64,000 nt of DNA from the NCBI GenBank assembly GCA_946405185.1, contig CAMJGH010000001.1, positions 1 to 64,000 on the forward strand. Reading direction: 5' to 3'. Of this stretch, positions 9,538-17,800 are shown in pieces. This stretch comes from an uncultured Lachnospiraceae bacterium (GTDB lineage Bacteria; Bacillota; Clostridia; Lachnospirales; Lachnospiraceae). Both the position numbers and the translations under genes were made by a program. The stretch's first letter is position 1. Every line of letters begins with the position of its first letter. Under the pieces are notes generated by a model that was not told the DNA's origin, did not search any database, and was given only the letters and a program-made list of their open reading frames with translations.

Positions 9538-9738
9538 ATGGCAGACAAGGCTAACACCGAGAAGAAGCAGAGCTTTTTCAAAGGCCTGAAAGCAGAGTTT
9601 AAAAAGATCATCTGGCCGGAGAAGGACTCCCTTATCCGTGAGGTGGTCGCGGTTGTCGTCGTTTCCGTGGTCCTCTGCCTGGTGATCGCGGTGCTGGATT
9701 CGGTGATCTCGACCGGCATCGGTTTCCTGATGCAGTAA
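9538..9738 (+). CDS. secE: Preprotein translocase subunit SecE
   Basis: 66 aa; FFKGLKAEFKKIIWPEKDSLIRE plus one TM helix; lies between rpmG and nusG. Confidence 0.93.
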   Translation: MADKANTEKKQSFFKGLKAEFKKIIWPEKDSLIREVVAVVVVSVVLCLVIAVLDSVISTGIGFLMQ

Positions 9739-9755
9739 GACTGACGGAGGACGGT

Positions 9756-10292
9756 ATGGCAGATATGGATCAGGCCGGATGGTATGTCGTACATACCTAT
9801 TCCGGTTATGAGAACAAAGTAAAGCTGGACCTGGAGAAGACCATCAAGAACCGTGGGCTGCAGGACTACATCTTCGATGTGGCCGTGCCGCTTCAGGACG
9901 TGGTGGAGATCCGCAACGGCCAGCGCAAGAGCGTTCAGCGCAAAATGTTCCCCGGGTATGTCCTGGTGCACATGATCAAGACGGACGACACCTGGTATGT
10001 CGTGCGCAACACGCGCGGCGTGACGGGTTTTGTCGGCCCGGGAAGCGAGCCCATCTCCCTCACCGAAGAGGAGATCGCCAAGCTCGGCGTCCAGGCCGGT
10101 GAAGGCGTAGAGGAGATCGGCTTCGCCGTCGGCGACATGATCACCGTCATCAAGGGGCCGTGGGAGGGCACCATGGGGCCCATCCGCGAACTCAACCCCA
10201 GCAAGCAGACGCTCACCATCAACGTGGACATGTTCGGCGGACGCGAGACGCCCGTGGAACTGAGTTTTGAGGAAGTCCGCCTGGCGCGGTAA
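9756..10292 (+). CDS. nusG: Transcription termination/antitermination factor NusG
   Basis: WYVVHTYSGYENKVKLDLEKTI, KMFPGYVLVHM, VRNTRGVTGFVG, KOW-type ending. Confidence 0.96.
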   Translation: MADMDQAGWYVVHTYSGYENKVKLDLEKTIKNRGLQDYIFDVAVPLQDVVEIRNGQRKSVQRKMFPGYVLVHMIKTDDTWYVVRNTRGVTGFVGPGSEPISLTEEEIAKLGVQAGEGVEEIGFAVGDMITVIKGPWEGTMGPIRELNPSKQTLTINVDMFGGRETPVELSFEEVRLAR

Positions 10293-10365
10293 GCTTCCCT
10301 GCCGGATGTCCGTCCGGCCACGTGGGAGGGAACACTCCCGATAACACCACAACAGGAGGTGCCAA

Positions 10366-10791
10366 ATGGCAAAGAAAGTAACTGGTTACATCAAACTGCA
10401 GATCCCGGCCGGCAAGGCTACGCCTGCTCCGCCCGTTGGTCCGGCCCTCGGCCAGCACGGCGTCAACATCGTGCAGTTCACGAAGGAATTCAACGCCCGT
10501 ACGGCCAACCAGGGTGACCTGATCATCCCGGTCGTCATCACCGTGTACGCGGACAGAAGCTTCAGCTTCATCACCAAGACTCCGCCGGCTCCCGTGCTCT
10601 TAAAGAAGGCCTGCAACCTGCAGAAGGCTTCCGGTGCTCCGAACAAGACCAAGGTTGCCACCATCTCCAAGGAAGAGCTCCGCAAGATCGCGGAACTCAA
10701 GATGCCGGATCTGAACGCCGCTTCCATCGAAGCCGCCATGAGCATGATCGCCGGTACCGCCCGCAGCATGGGCATCGTTGTCGCTGACTGA
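10366..10791 (+). CDS. rplK: 50S ribosomal protein L11
   Basis: [35 protein letters not shown]. Confidence 0.97.
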   Translation: MAKKVTGYIKLQIPAGKATPAPPVGPALGQHGVNIVQFTKEFNARTANQGDLIIPVVITVYADRSFSFITKTPPAPVLLKKACNLQKASGAPNKTKVATISKEELRKIAELKMPDLNAASIEAAMSMIAGTARSMGIVVAD

Positions 10792-10838
10792 GAATAAGTG
10801 GGAGGGCATTCCCCGACAATACCACAGGAGGTTTTAGT

Positions 10839-11531
10839 ATGAAGAGAGGTAAGAAATACGCGGAAGCCGCGAAGCTCGTGGACCGCTCCGTCCTTTACAC
10901 GCCGGATGAGGCTGTCGCCTTAGTCAAGAAGGCCAGCACCGCCAAGTTTGATGAGACCGTGGAAGTGCACATCCGCACGGGCTGCGACGGCCGTCACGCC
11001 GACCAGCAGATCCGCGGTGCCGTCGTTCTTCCGAACGGTACCGGCAAGACCGTCCGCGTCCTCGTGTTCGCGAAGGGCATCAAGGCGGATGAAGCGCAGG
11101 CCGCCGGGGCCGACTATGTCGGTGCCGAGGAGCTGATCCCGAAGATCCAGAACGAAAACTGGTTTGAGTTCGATGTCGTCGTGGCTACGCCGGACATGAT
11201 GGGCGTTGTCGGCCGCTTAGGCCGCGTCCTCGGTCCGAAAGGCCTGATGCCGAACCCCAAGGCCGGCACCGTCACCATGGATGTCACCCGTGCCATCCAG
11301 GAGATCAAAGCCGGTAAGATCGAGTACCGTCTTGACAAGTCCAACATCATCCATGTGCCGGTCGGCCGCGTCTCCTTCACCGAGGAGAAACTGGGCGAGA
11401 ACCTGAAGACTCTCATGGATGCCATCGTGCGTGCCCGTCCGGCCGCCGTCAAGGGCCAGTACCTGAAGAGCATTTCCATCTCCAGCACCATGGGCCCCGG
11501 CGTGAAGATCAACCCCATCCTGTTCGGTTGA
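10839..11531 (+). CDS. rplA: 50S ribosomal protein L1
   Basis: [46 protein letters not shown]. Confidence 0.97.
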   Translation: MKRGKKYAEAAKLVDRSVLYTPDEAVALVKKASTAKFDETVEVHIRTGCDGRHADQQIRGAVVLPNGTGKTVRVLVFAKGIKADEAQAAGADYVGAEELIPKIQNENWFEFDVVVATPDMMGVVGRLGRVLGPKGLMPNPKAGTVTMDVTRAIQEIKAGKIEYRLDKSNIIHVPVGRVSFTEEKLGENLKTLMDAIVRARPAAVKGQYLKSISISSTMGPGVKINPILFG

Positions 11532-11534
11532 CGC

Positions 11535-11563
11535 TTGACAAGACCGTCCGGTCTGACTATAAT
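11535..11563 (+). promoter_or_regulatory. Perfect-consensus sigma70 promoter for the L10-L7/L12 unit
   Basis: TTGACA (11535-11540), 17-bp spacer, TATAAT (11558-11563), starting 4 nt after the rplA stop. Confidence 0.85.
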
Positions 11564-11569
11564 ATGCAG

Positions 11570-11690
11570 GAATTGCCGAAGACAGCAGGTGCCGAAAGGC
11601 GTAAGTGCGTAAGCCGCCCGCCGAGGTGAGAACGTGAGAACATCACCGCCTCTCTGTCTGTTGGCAGAGAGGCGTTTCGTTTTCTCTGTT
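11570..11690 (+). ncRNA. Ribosomal protein L10 leader with terminal intrinsic terminator
   Basis: Position upstream of rplJ; ...GCCGAAGACAGCAGGTGCCGAAAGGCGTAAGTGCGTAAGCCGCCCGCCGAGGTGAG... ending in GCCTCTCTG-TCTGTTGG-CAGAGAGGC-GTTTCGTTTTC. Confidence 0.75.
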
Positions 11691-11723
11691 TTCGGCTCCG
11701 AAATAAACAAAGGAGGAACCGTT

Positions 11724-12218
11724 ATGGCAAAGGTTGAGCTGAAAGCTCCGGTCGTGGAAGAGATCGCCGGTGTGCTGAAAGACGCTCAGGGTGCCGTCCT
11801 CGTGGACGCGCGCGGCCTTACCGTGGAGCAGGATACCAGACTCCGCAAGGCGCTGCGTGAAGCCGGGATCACCTACAAGGTCTACAAGAACACCCTCATC
11901 AAGAGAGCGATCAAGGACACCACGTTCGAAGCCCTGGCCGAGGAACTGGAAGGGCCGACCGCCCTGGCCGTCTCCGCGGAGGATTCCACCGCTCCTGCAC
12001 GCGTCCTGTTCGGATTCGTGAAGGACATGCCTGCTCTTGAGTTAAAGTGCGGCGTTGTGGAAGGTACCTACTACGGCAGAGACACCATCGAGAAGGTCGC
12101 GACCATCCCGCCGCGCGCCGAACTGCTTGGCAGACTGCTGGGAAGCATGCAGTCGCCGATCGCCAACTTCGCACGCGTCATCAAGCAGATCGCGGAGAAG
12201 GACGAGCCCGCTGCCTGA
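11724..12218 (+). CDS. rplJ: 50S ribosomal protein L10
   Basis: MAKVELKAPVVEEIAGVLKDAQGAVLVDARGLTVEQDTRLRKALREAGITYKVYKNTL; SD aaaggagg. Confidence 0.96.
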   Translation: MAKVELKAPVVEEIAGVLKDAQGAVLVDARGLTVEQDTRLRKALREAGITYKVYKNTLIKRAIKDTTFEALAEELEGPTALAVSAEDSTAPARVLFGFVKDMPALELKCGVVEGTYYGRDTIEKVATIPPRAELLGRLLGSMQSPIANFARVIKQIAEKDEPAA

Positions 12219-12256
12219 TCACAAGGCATCTTGTAACTGTTGGATTTACCCGAAAC

Positions 12257-12278
12257 GTTCCGGAAAGAAGTCCGGAAC
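12257..12278 (+). promoter_or_regulatory. rplJ-rplL intergenic hairpin (attenuator/processing candidate)
   Basis: GTTCCGG-AAAGAAGT-CCGGAAC perfect 7-bp stem. Confidence 0.5.
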
Positions 12279-12299
12279 CCCATTATGGAGGATTTTATC

Positions 12300-12671
12300 A
12301 TGGCAAAGCTTACGACTGCTGAGTTTATCGAAGCCATCAAGGAACTGTCTGTTATGGAACTCAACGAGCTGGTCAAGGCCTGCGAGGAAGAGTTTGGTGT
12401 TTCCGCCGCTGCCGGTGTTGTCGTCGCTGCCGGTCCCGCTGCCGAAGTGGAAGAGAAGACCGAGTTCGACGCCATCCTGGAGCCGGTTGACGCCTCCGTC
12501 AAGATCAAGGCCATCAAGGTTGTCCGCGAGATCACCGGTCTTGGCCTGAAGGAAGCCAAGGAGTTCGTCGAAGGCGCTCCGAAGGCCCTCAAGGAAGGTG
12601 TCAGCAAGGAAGAGTGCGAAGAGGTCGCCAAGAAGTTCGACGAGATCGGCGTCAAGGTTACCATCAAATAA
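12300..12671 (+). CDS. rplL: 50S ribosomal protein L7/L12
   Basis: [67 protein letters not shown]. Confidence 0.97.
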   Translation: MAKLTTAEFIEAIKELSVMELNELVKACEEEFGVSAAAGVVVAAGPAAEVEEKTEFDAILEPVDASVKIKAIKVVREITGLGLKEAKEFVEGAPKALKEGVSKEECEEVAKKFDEIGVKVTIK

Positions 12672-12688
12672 TCAGTTCCCATTCAACA

Positions 12689-12725
12689 GGGAGCCGGGGC
12701 CATGGGCTCCGGCTCCTGTTTTGTT
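12689..12725 (+). terminator. Intrinsic terminator after rplL
   Basis: GGAGCCGG...CCGGCTCC stem followed by TGTTTTGTT. Confidence 0.8.
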
Positions 12726-12758
12726 ACCGGGCGGCGAAGCCGCGGAAAGGAGAGGCGC

Positions 12759-13514
12759 ATGAAGAGATGGGTGGCCATCGGGGATTCGTTCACCTACCTG
12801 AACGACCACTGCGAGGAGACGGGCGGACGCCTGCACAAGGGCTATGTTACGCGCACGCTGGAGCAGCTTGCGGGCTGCGAGGTGGAGCTGATCAACATCG
12901 GTTTCAACGGCTCCACGTTTGACAACTGGCGCGCCATCTGTGTGCCGAAGGCCGATGTGTACACGGTGCTTCTGGGTACCAACGACTGGAAGCAGAACTA
13001 CCCGCTGGGCACGGAGTCGGATTTCAACAACAGCGTGCGGGGCAGCATTCTGGGCAACTGCGGCATCCTGCTGCGGCACATCCGGGAGGTCTCGCCCATG
13101 GCGCCCATCCTGGTGATGACGCCGGTGGAGCGCGGTGAGTTCGTGTATGTGGGCGATTATACCAACAACTTCCACGACAGCTCCGTGCCGGAGAACGGCC
13201 TGATGCTGGCGGACGTGGCCAAAGCCATCCGCTTTTGCTGTGAGCGTTCGGGCGTGACGGTCATCGACCTGCATGAGAAGAGCGGCTTTACACCGGAAAA
13301 CGCCGTGAAGTTCAAGCGCGTGGTCACGCCGGACGGTCTGAAGGACCTGCCGTGGCCGGACTACACCTGCTTCCGGTTTGATCCGGAAAAGCACCCCTAT
13401 CCGTATCCGGTAGAGTGCCAGGGCATGACCTACGACGGCCTGCACCCGTCGGATGAAGGCGCGCAGATCATCGCGGATCTGCTGGCGCCGGAACTGCGGA
13501 AAGCACTGGCTTAA
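12759..13514 (+). CDS. SGNH/GDSL-type hydrolase
   Basis: RWVAIGDSFTYLND (block I GDS), LLGTNDWK, GLHPSDEGAQIIA; SD aaaggag. Confidence 0.8.
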   Translation: MKRWVAIGDSFTYLNDHCEETGGRLHKGYVTRTLEQLAGCEVELINIGFNGSTFDNWRAICVPKADVYTVLLGTNDWKQNYPLGTESDFNNSVRGSILGNCGILLRHIREVSPMAPILVMTPVERGEFVYVGDYTNNFHDSSVPENGLMLADVAKAIRFCCERSGVTVIDLHEKSGFTPENAVKFKRVVTPDGLKDLPWPDYTCFRFDPEKHPYPYPVECQGMTYDGLHPSDEGAQIIADLLAPELRKALA

Positions 13515-13529
13515 CGGATCGAATACAGA

Positions 13530-13576
13530 AAAACCCGCGCCGGACGTTGGCTTGATTCGTCCGGCGCGGGTTTTTA
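13530..13576. terminator. Bidirectional intrinsic terminator between convergent genes
   Basis: AAAACCCGCGCCGGACG...CGTCCGGCGCGGGTTTTT; A-tract and T-tract on either side. Confidence 0.9.
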
Positions 13577-13624
13577 TATGGCAAATGCCACGCCATTCAG
13601 AAAATGCTGCGCGTGGCTCAAGGT

Positions 13625-15139
13625 TTACACATAATTACAGACACGTGCGATCGCCGTCTCCACAAACCCCATGGATTCGGCTTTGGTCTGCTTTCCGTTG
13701 GCTACGTCCACCATCATGCTGAACGCTTCGTCGGTCATCTGCTCCATGCTCTTGGTGCCGTAGATGACGGGGCTGGCGTCGATGTCCAGGTTGACGGCCA
13801 TTTTCTTCGCGGTCTCGCGGTTGCCGGTGATCTTGATGACCGGTGCCAGCGGGTGCCCGGTAGGCGTGCCGCGGCCGGAGGAGAAGATGACCACCTGGGC
13901 GCCGCCGGCCACCATGCCGGCCACGGACGACGGGTCATTGCCCGGGGTGTCCATGATGACCAGGCCTTTCTGATCCGTGGGGATGGGCTTGGCATAGTCA
14001 TAGACGGCCTGCACCGGGCGGTGTCCGCCCTTGTGGATGCAGCCGAGCGATTTTTCTTCCAGCGTGGTCAGGCCGCCGGCCTTGTTGCCGGGCGACGGGT
14101 TGCCGTGGCGCACCAGCTCGCCGACCTGCGCCAGCGAATCCTCAAAGCGCTTGACGATGAAGAGGATGCGGTCATGCACCTCGGGCGTGGCGCTGCGGTT
14201 GGCCAGGATGTGCTCGCCGCCGATGAACTCGGTGGTCTCGCTCAGGATGGACGTGCCGCCCAGATCCACCAGACGGTCCGAGAGGCTTCCGATCAGCGGG
14301 TTGGCGGCCAGGCCGCTGGTGGGATCGGACCCGCCGCACTCGGTGCCGAGGATGAGCTTCGAGACCGGGAACGGCTCGCGCGGGACAGCCTTGGCTTCTT
14401 CGACCAGCTCCGCGGCCATCCGGATGCCCAGCGCCGTGGCGTTCACGGTGCCGCCCACCTCCTGGATGATGATCTGCCGGAGCGGCTTGTTGGTCTTTTC
14501 GCGGATGGCTTCGACCACCAGATCCATCTGGCAGTTCTCACAGCCGAGCGAGATGACCACGGTGCCGTAGACGTTGGGGTTGGCGGCGTAGCCGCTCATG
14601 ATGTCCATGGTCCACTGCTGGTCGGCGCCCACCTGCGAGCAGCCGTTCTGGTTGTGGAAGCTGACGGCGCCGGGCACGGCGGCCGCCACGCGGTTGGTGA
14701 CGTCGCTGGCGCAGACCGAGGCGGGCAGCACCAGCACGTGGTTGCGGATGCCCACGCGGCCGTCCGGACGGGCGTAGCCGTAGAAGACGGGCTCGGTGTC
14801 GGCGGTGTAGACGGGATTGTCTTCGCCGTCTTCCTGCGCGGCCTCGCCGGTCAGGCCGGAGAGATCCTCGCGGACGCTGGCAACGTTGTGCTCATGCACG
14901 TGGGCGCCGGCCGGGATATCACAGGCGGCTTCGCCGATGTGCTGGCCGTACTTGACGATCTTGCCGCCGGCCGGAATGTCGTGCAAGGCCAGCTTGTGGT
15001 AGATGGTGATGTCGCCGGCGGCCGTCAGGCGCGCTTCGCCGCCGCCCGGCAGCCCGCAGACGATCTCATCGCCTTTGGCGATGGGCTCGATGGCTACGGC
15101 GACGTTGTCTTTCTTGTCGATCACAACCGCGTTTCTCAT
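13625..15139 (-). CDS. UxaA/GarD family hydrolase (altronate/galactarate dehydratase-like)
   Basis: Minus-strand MRNAVVIDKKDNVAVAIEPIAKGDEIVCG; GYARPDGRVGIRNHVLVLPASVCASDV; GCENCQMD; LGTECGGSDPTSGLAANPLIG. Confidence 0.9.
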   Translation of the reverse strand: MRNAVVIDKKDNVAVAIEPIAKGDEIVCGLPGGGEARLTAAGDITIYHKLALHDIPAGGKIVKYGQHIGEAACDIPAGAHVHEHNVASVREDLSGLTGEAAQEDGEDNPVYTADTEPVFYGYARPDGRVGIRNHVLVLPASVCASDVTNRVAAAVPGAVSFHNQNGCSQVGADQQWTMDIMSGYAANPNVYGTVVISLGCENCQMDLVVEAIREKTNKPLRQIIIQEVGGTVNATALGIRMAAELVEEAKAVPREPFPVSKLILGTECGGSDPTSGLAANPLIGSLSDRLVDLGGTSILSETTEFIGGEHILANRSATPEVHDRILFIVKRFEDSLAQVGELVRHGNPSPGNKAGGLTTLEEKSLGCIHKGGHRPVQAVYDYAKPIPTDQKGLVIMDTPGNDPSSVAGMVAGGAQVVIFSSGRGTPTGHPLAPVIKITGNRETAKKMAVNLDIDASPVIYGTKSMEQMTDEAFSMMVDVANGKQTKAESMGFVETAIARVCNYV

Positions 15140-15209
15140 GGGTTTCCCTTTCAAAAAAAGAGGCTGGCAGGCCTGATTGGCGCTGCAGCGTACAGTCACT
15201 TCGCTTAGC

Positions 15210-15237
15210 AGTATAACACAGCGCACGCGGTTTTCAA
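15210..15237 (-). promoter_or_regulatory. Promoter candidate for the UxaA-family gene
   Basis: Minus strand TTGAAA, 16-bp spacer, TATACT. Confidence 0.45.
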
Positions 15238-15294
15238 ACGGGCGGATTTGTGGTAGGGTTAAGAGCGGAATCTGTCCGGAAAAAGGAGAACGAT

Positions 15295-17094
15295 ATGGCC
15301 GTCAGGCATCAGCGTGAGTGGAGGATACAGGCAAAAAAGGCGGATTTTGACGCCATCGGGAGGCGCTTTGGCATCAGTCCCGTCACAGCGCGGCTGATCC
15401 GCAACCGGGACGTCATCGGCGAGGAAGCCGTGGACCGGTATCTGCACGCCGGCCTGGCGGATCTCTACGATCCGGCGCTCATGAAGGATCTGGACAAAGC
15501 CGTGGGCATGCTGCTGGCGGCTGCCCGGGAGGGGAAGACGGTCCGCGTCATCGGCGACTACGACTGCGACGGCATCTGCTCCATCGCCATCCTCATAAGA
15601 GGCCTGGCGGCCGTGGGGCTGAAGGCTTCGTGGGACATCCCGGACCGCGTCATGGACGGGTACGGCCTGAACGAGCGCTTCGTGCGCGAGGCCGCGCGGG
15701 ACGGCGTGGATGTGCTGCTCACGTGCGATAACGGCATTGCGGCCATCGGCGAGATCGCGCTGGCAAAGGAACTGGGGCTGTCCGTCATCGTTACGGACCA
15801 CCACGAGCTGCCCGTCAACCCGGCGGATCCGGACGGCCCGCGCCTGGTGCCTGCCGCCGATGCGGTGGTCAACCCCAAACAGCCGGACTGCGGGTATCCG
15901 TTCAAGGGGCTGTGCGGCGCCGGCATCTGCTTCAAACTGATCGGCCACCTGCTGCAGGAGGCCGGCGTGCCGGACGAGACGGCGGGGCCGCTTTTGTCGG
16001 AACTGCTGGAATACACGGCCATCGCTACCGTAGCGGACGTGATGGATCTGGTGGACGAAAACCGGATCCTCGTGCGCGAAGGCCTGGCGCGCATCCGGCG
16101 CACCACGCAGCCGGGACTGTCTGCGCTCATCGAGGGGCAGAAACTGGACCGCTCCCACATCAGCGCCTACCACATCGGCTTCATTATCGGGCCTACCTTA
16201 AACGCCGCCGGCCGGCTGGAATCCGCCAAGGAATCGGTCATGCTGCTGATGACCGGCAGCATGGACAACGCGCGGATGATGGCGGAGCACCTGATCGGCG
16301 TCAACGAAGAGCGCAAGCGCCTGACGCAGGAGAACATCGGCGCCGCCATGAAGCTGCTGGAAGCGGAAGGCTGGGAGGAGAAGAAAGTCCTGGTGGTCTA
16401 CCTGCCGGGGTGCCACGAGAGCCTGGCCGGCATCGTGGCCGGCCGCATCCGCGAGACCTGCCAGCGGCCCGCCATCGTGCTGACGGACGGCGCGGAGGGC
16501 TTAAAAGGCTCGGCGCGCTCGGTGGAGGCGTACCACATGTTCAACGGCATCGCCGGGTGCGCGGCGCTTTTGTCGCACTACGGCGGCCACCCCATGGCGG
16601 CCGGCCTGTCCATGCCGAAGGAGAACCTGGAGGCTTTCGCGCAGCAGATCAACGAGAACTGCACGCAGACCATCGACGAGCTGATCCCGCGGCAGTGGAT
16701 CGACCTGCAGCTGCCGTTCCAGTATGTCTCGGAGCGGCTGATACAGGAGATTGAGTGGCTGGAGCCGTTCGGCAAAGGCAACACGAAGCCGGTCTTTGCG
16801 GAGCGGGGGCTGAAGGTGGCGCGCCTGCAGGTGGTCGGCCGGAACCGGCAGATCATCAAGCTGACGCTCGTGAACGAGAGCGGTACGGTCATGGAGGGCG
16901 TGTACTTCGGCGATCCGGAGAACTTCCTGGCCGAGCTGGAGGAGGATTTCGGCGCCGATGCCGTTTCGGAAGCCAAACGCGGGCACGTCAATCCGCTGCG
17001 CATCCACATCCTGTACTACCCGGCAATGGACGATTACCGCGGGGGCGGCGCACTGCAGGCGGTGGTCACGGACTGGCGTCCGGCGGGGAGATGA
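15295..17094 (+). CDS. recJ: Single-stranded-DNA-specific exonuclease RecJ
   Basis: VRVIGDYDCDGICSIAIL (DHH), VIVTDHHELP, GPTLNAAGRLESA, GGHPMAAGLSM (DHHA1). Confidence 0.95.
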   Translation: MAVRHQREWRIQAKKADFDAIGRRFGISPVTARLIRNRDVIGEEAVDRYLHAGLADLYDPALMKDLDKAVGMLLAAAREGKTVRVIGDYDCDGICSIAILIRGLAAVGLKASWDIPDRVMDGYGLNERFVREAARDGVDVLLTCDNGIAAIGEIALAKELGLSVIVTDHHELPVNPADPDGPRLVPAADAVVNPKQPDCGYPFKGLCGAGICFKLIGHLLQEAGVPDETAGPLLSELLEYTAIATVADVMDLVDENRILVREGLARIRRTTQPGLSALIEGQKLDRSHISAYHIGFIIGPTLNAAGRLESAKESVMLLMTGSMDNARMMAEHLIGVNEERKRLTQENIGAAMKLLEAEGWEEKKVLVVYLPGCHESLAGIVAGRIRETCQRPAIVLTDGAEGLKGSARSVEAYHMFNGIAGCAALLSHYGGHPMAAGLSMPKENLEAFAQQINENCTQTIDELIPRQWIDLQLPFQYVSERLIQEIEWLEPFGKGNTKPVFAERGLKVARLQVVGRNRQIIKLTLVNESGTVMEGVYFGDPENFLAELEEDFGADAVSEAKRGHVNPLRIHILYYPAMDDYRGGGALQAVVTDWRPAGR

Positions 17095-17097
17095 ATG

Positions 17098-17126
17098 TTG
17101 ACATCATTTCCCGTCACCTTTATAAT
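17098..17126 (+). promoter_or_regulatory. Perfect-consensus sigma70 promoter upstream of apt
   Basis: TTGACA (17098-17103), 17-bp spacer, TATAAT (17121-17126). Confidence 0.85.
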
Positions 17127-17235
17127 TTTGGGAGTGTAAGCGCTTTACGAAAAGCGCACCGGGAAGGCTCTTCGCCTTCCTGTTTGGCACGCCGCAGCAG
17201 CGGCTGCCGGAATATGCAAGCGGGAGGGTTTCGCT

Positions 17236-17760
17236 ATGAAGACCGTACAGGACTACATCTTAAGCATCCCGGATTTTCCGGAGCCCGGCATCATGTTCCG
17301 TGACATCACCACGGTCATCCAGGATCCGGACGGCCTGCATCTGGCCATCGACGAGATGCAGAAGCAGCTCGAAGGCATCGATTTCGACGTGATCGTCGGC
17401 GCGGAGTCGCGCGGGTTCATCTTCGGCATGCCGCTGGCCTACAACCTGCACAAGGGCTTTGTGCTGGTGCGCAAGAAGGGCAAGCTCCCGCGGGAGACCA
17501 TCGAGCAGACGTATGATCTGGAATACGGCAGCGCCACGGTGGAGATGCACAAAGACTCCATCAAGCCCGGCCAGAAGGTGGTCATCGTCGATGACCTGAT
17601 CGCCACCGGCGGCACCATCGAAGCCATCGTCAAGATGGTGGAGCGCCTGGGCGGCGAAGTGGTGCACATCAGCTTCCTGCTGGAGCTGGCGGGCCTGAAC
17701 GGCCGCGAGCGCCTCAAGGGGTATGACGTGTCCAGCGTGGTCTCGTATCCCGGCAAGTAA
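17236..17760 (+). CDS. apt: Adenine phosphoribosyltransferase
   Basis: YILSIPDFPEPGIMFRDITTVIQDPDGL; GAESRGFIFG; VVIVDDLIATGGTIEA. Confidence 0.95.
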   Translation: MKTVQDYILSIPDFPEPGIMFRDITTVIQDPDGLHLAIDEMQKQLEGIDFDVIVGAESRGFIFGMPLAYNLHKGFVLVRKKGKLPRETIEQTYDLEYGSATVEMHKDSIKPGQKVVIVDDLIATGGTIEAIVKMVERLGGEVVHISFLLELAGLNGRERLKGYDVSSVVSYPGK

Positions 17761-17800
17761 GCCATTTATTTCAAAAATCTGAGAGGAAGGAGGGCCGGTC

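Noticed and set aside
13604-15208. 534-aa plus-strand ORF opposite the UxaA-family gene
   Set aside because: Antisense to a clearly conserved dehydratase; composition is Gly/Asp/Val/His-rich nonsense typical of GC-rich complementary frames.
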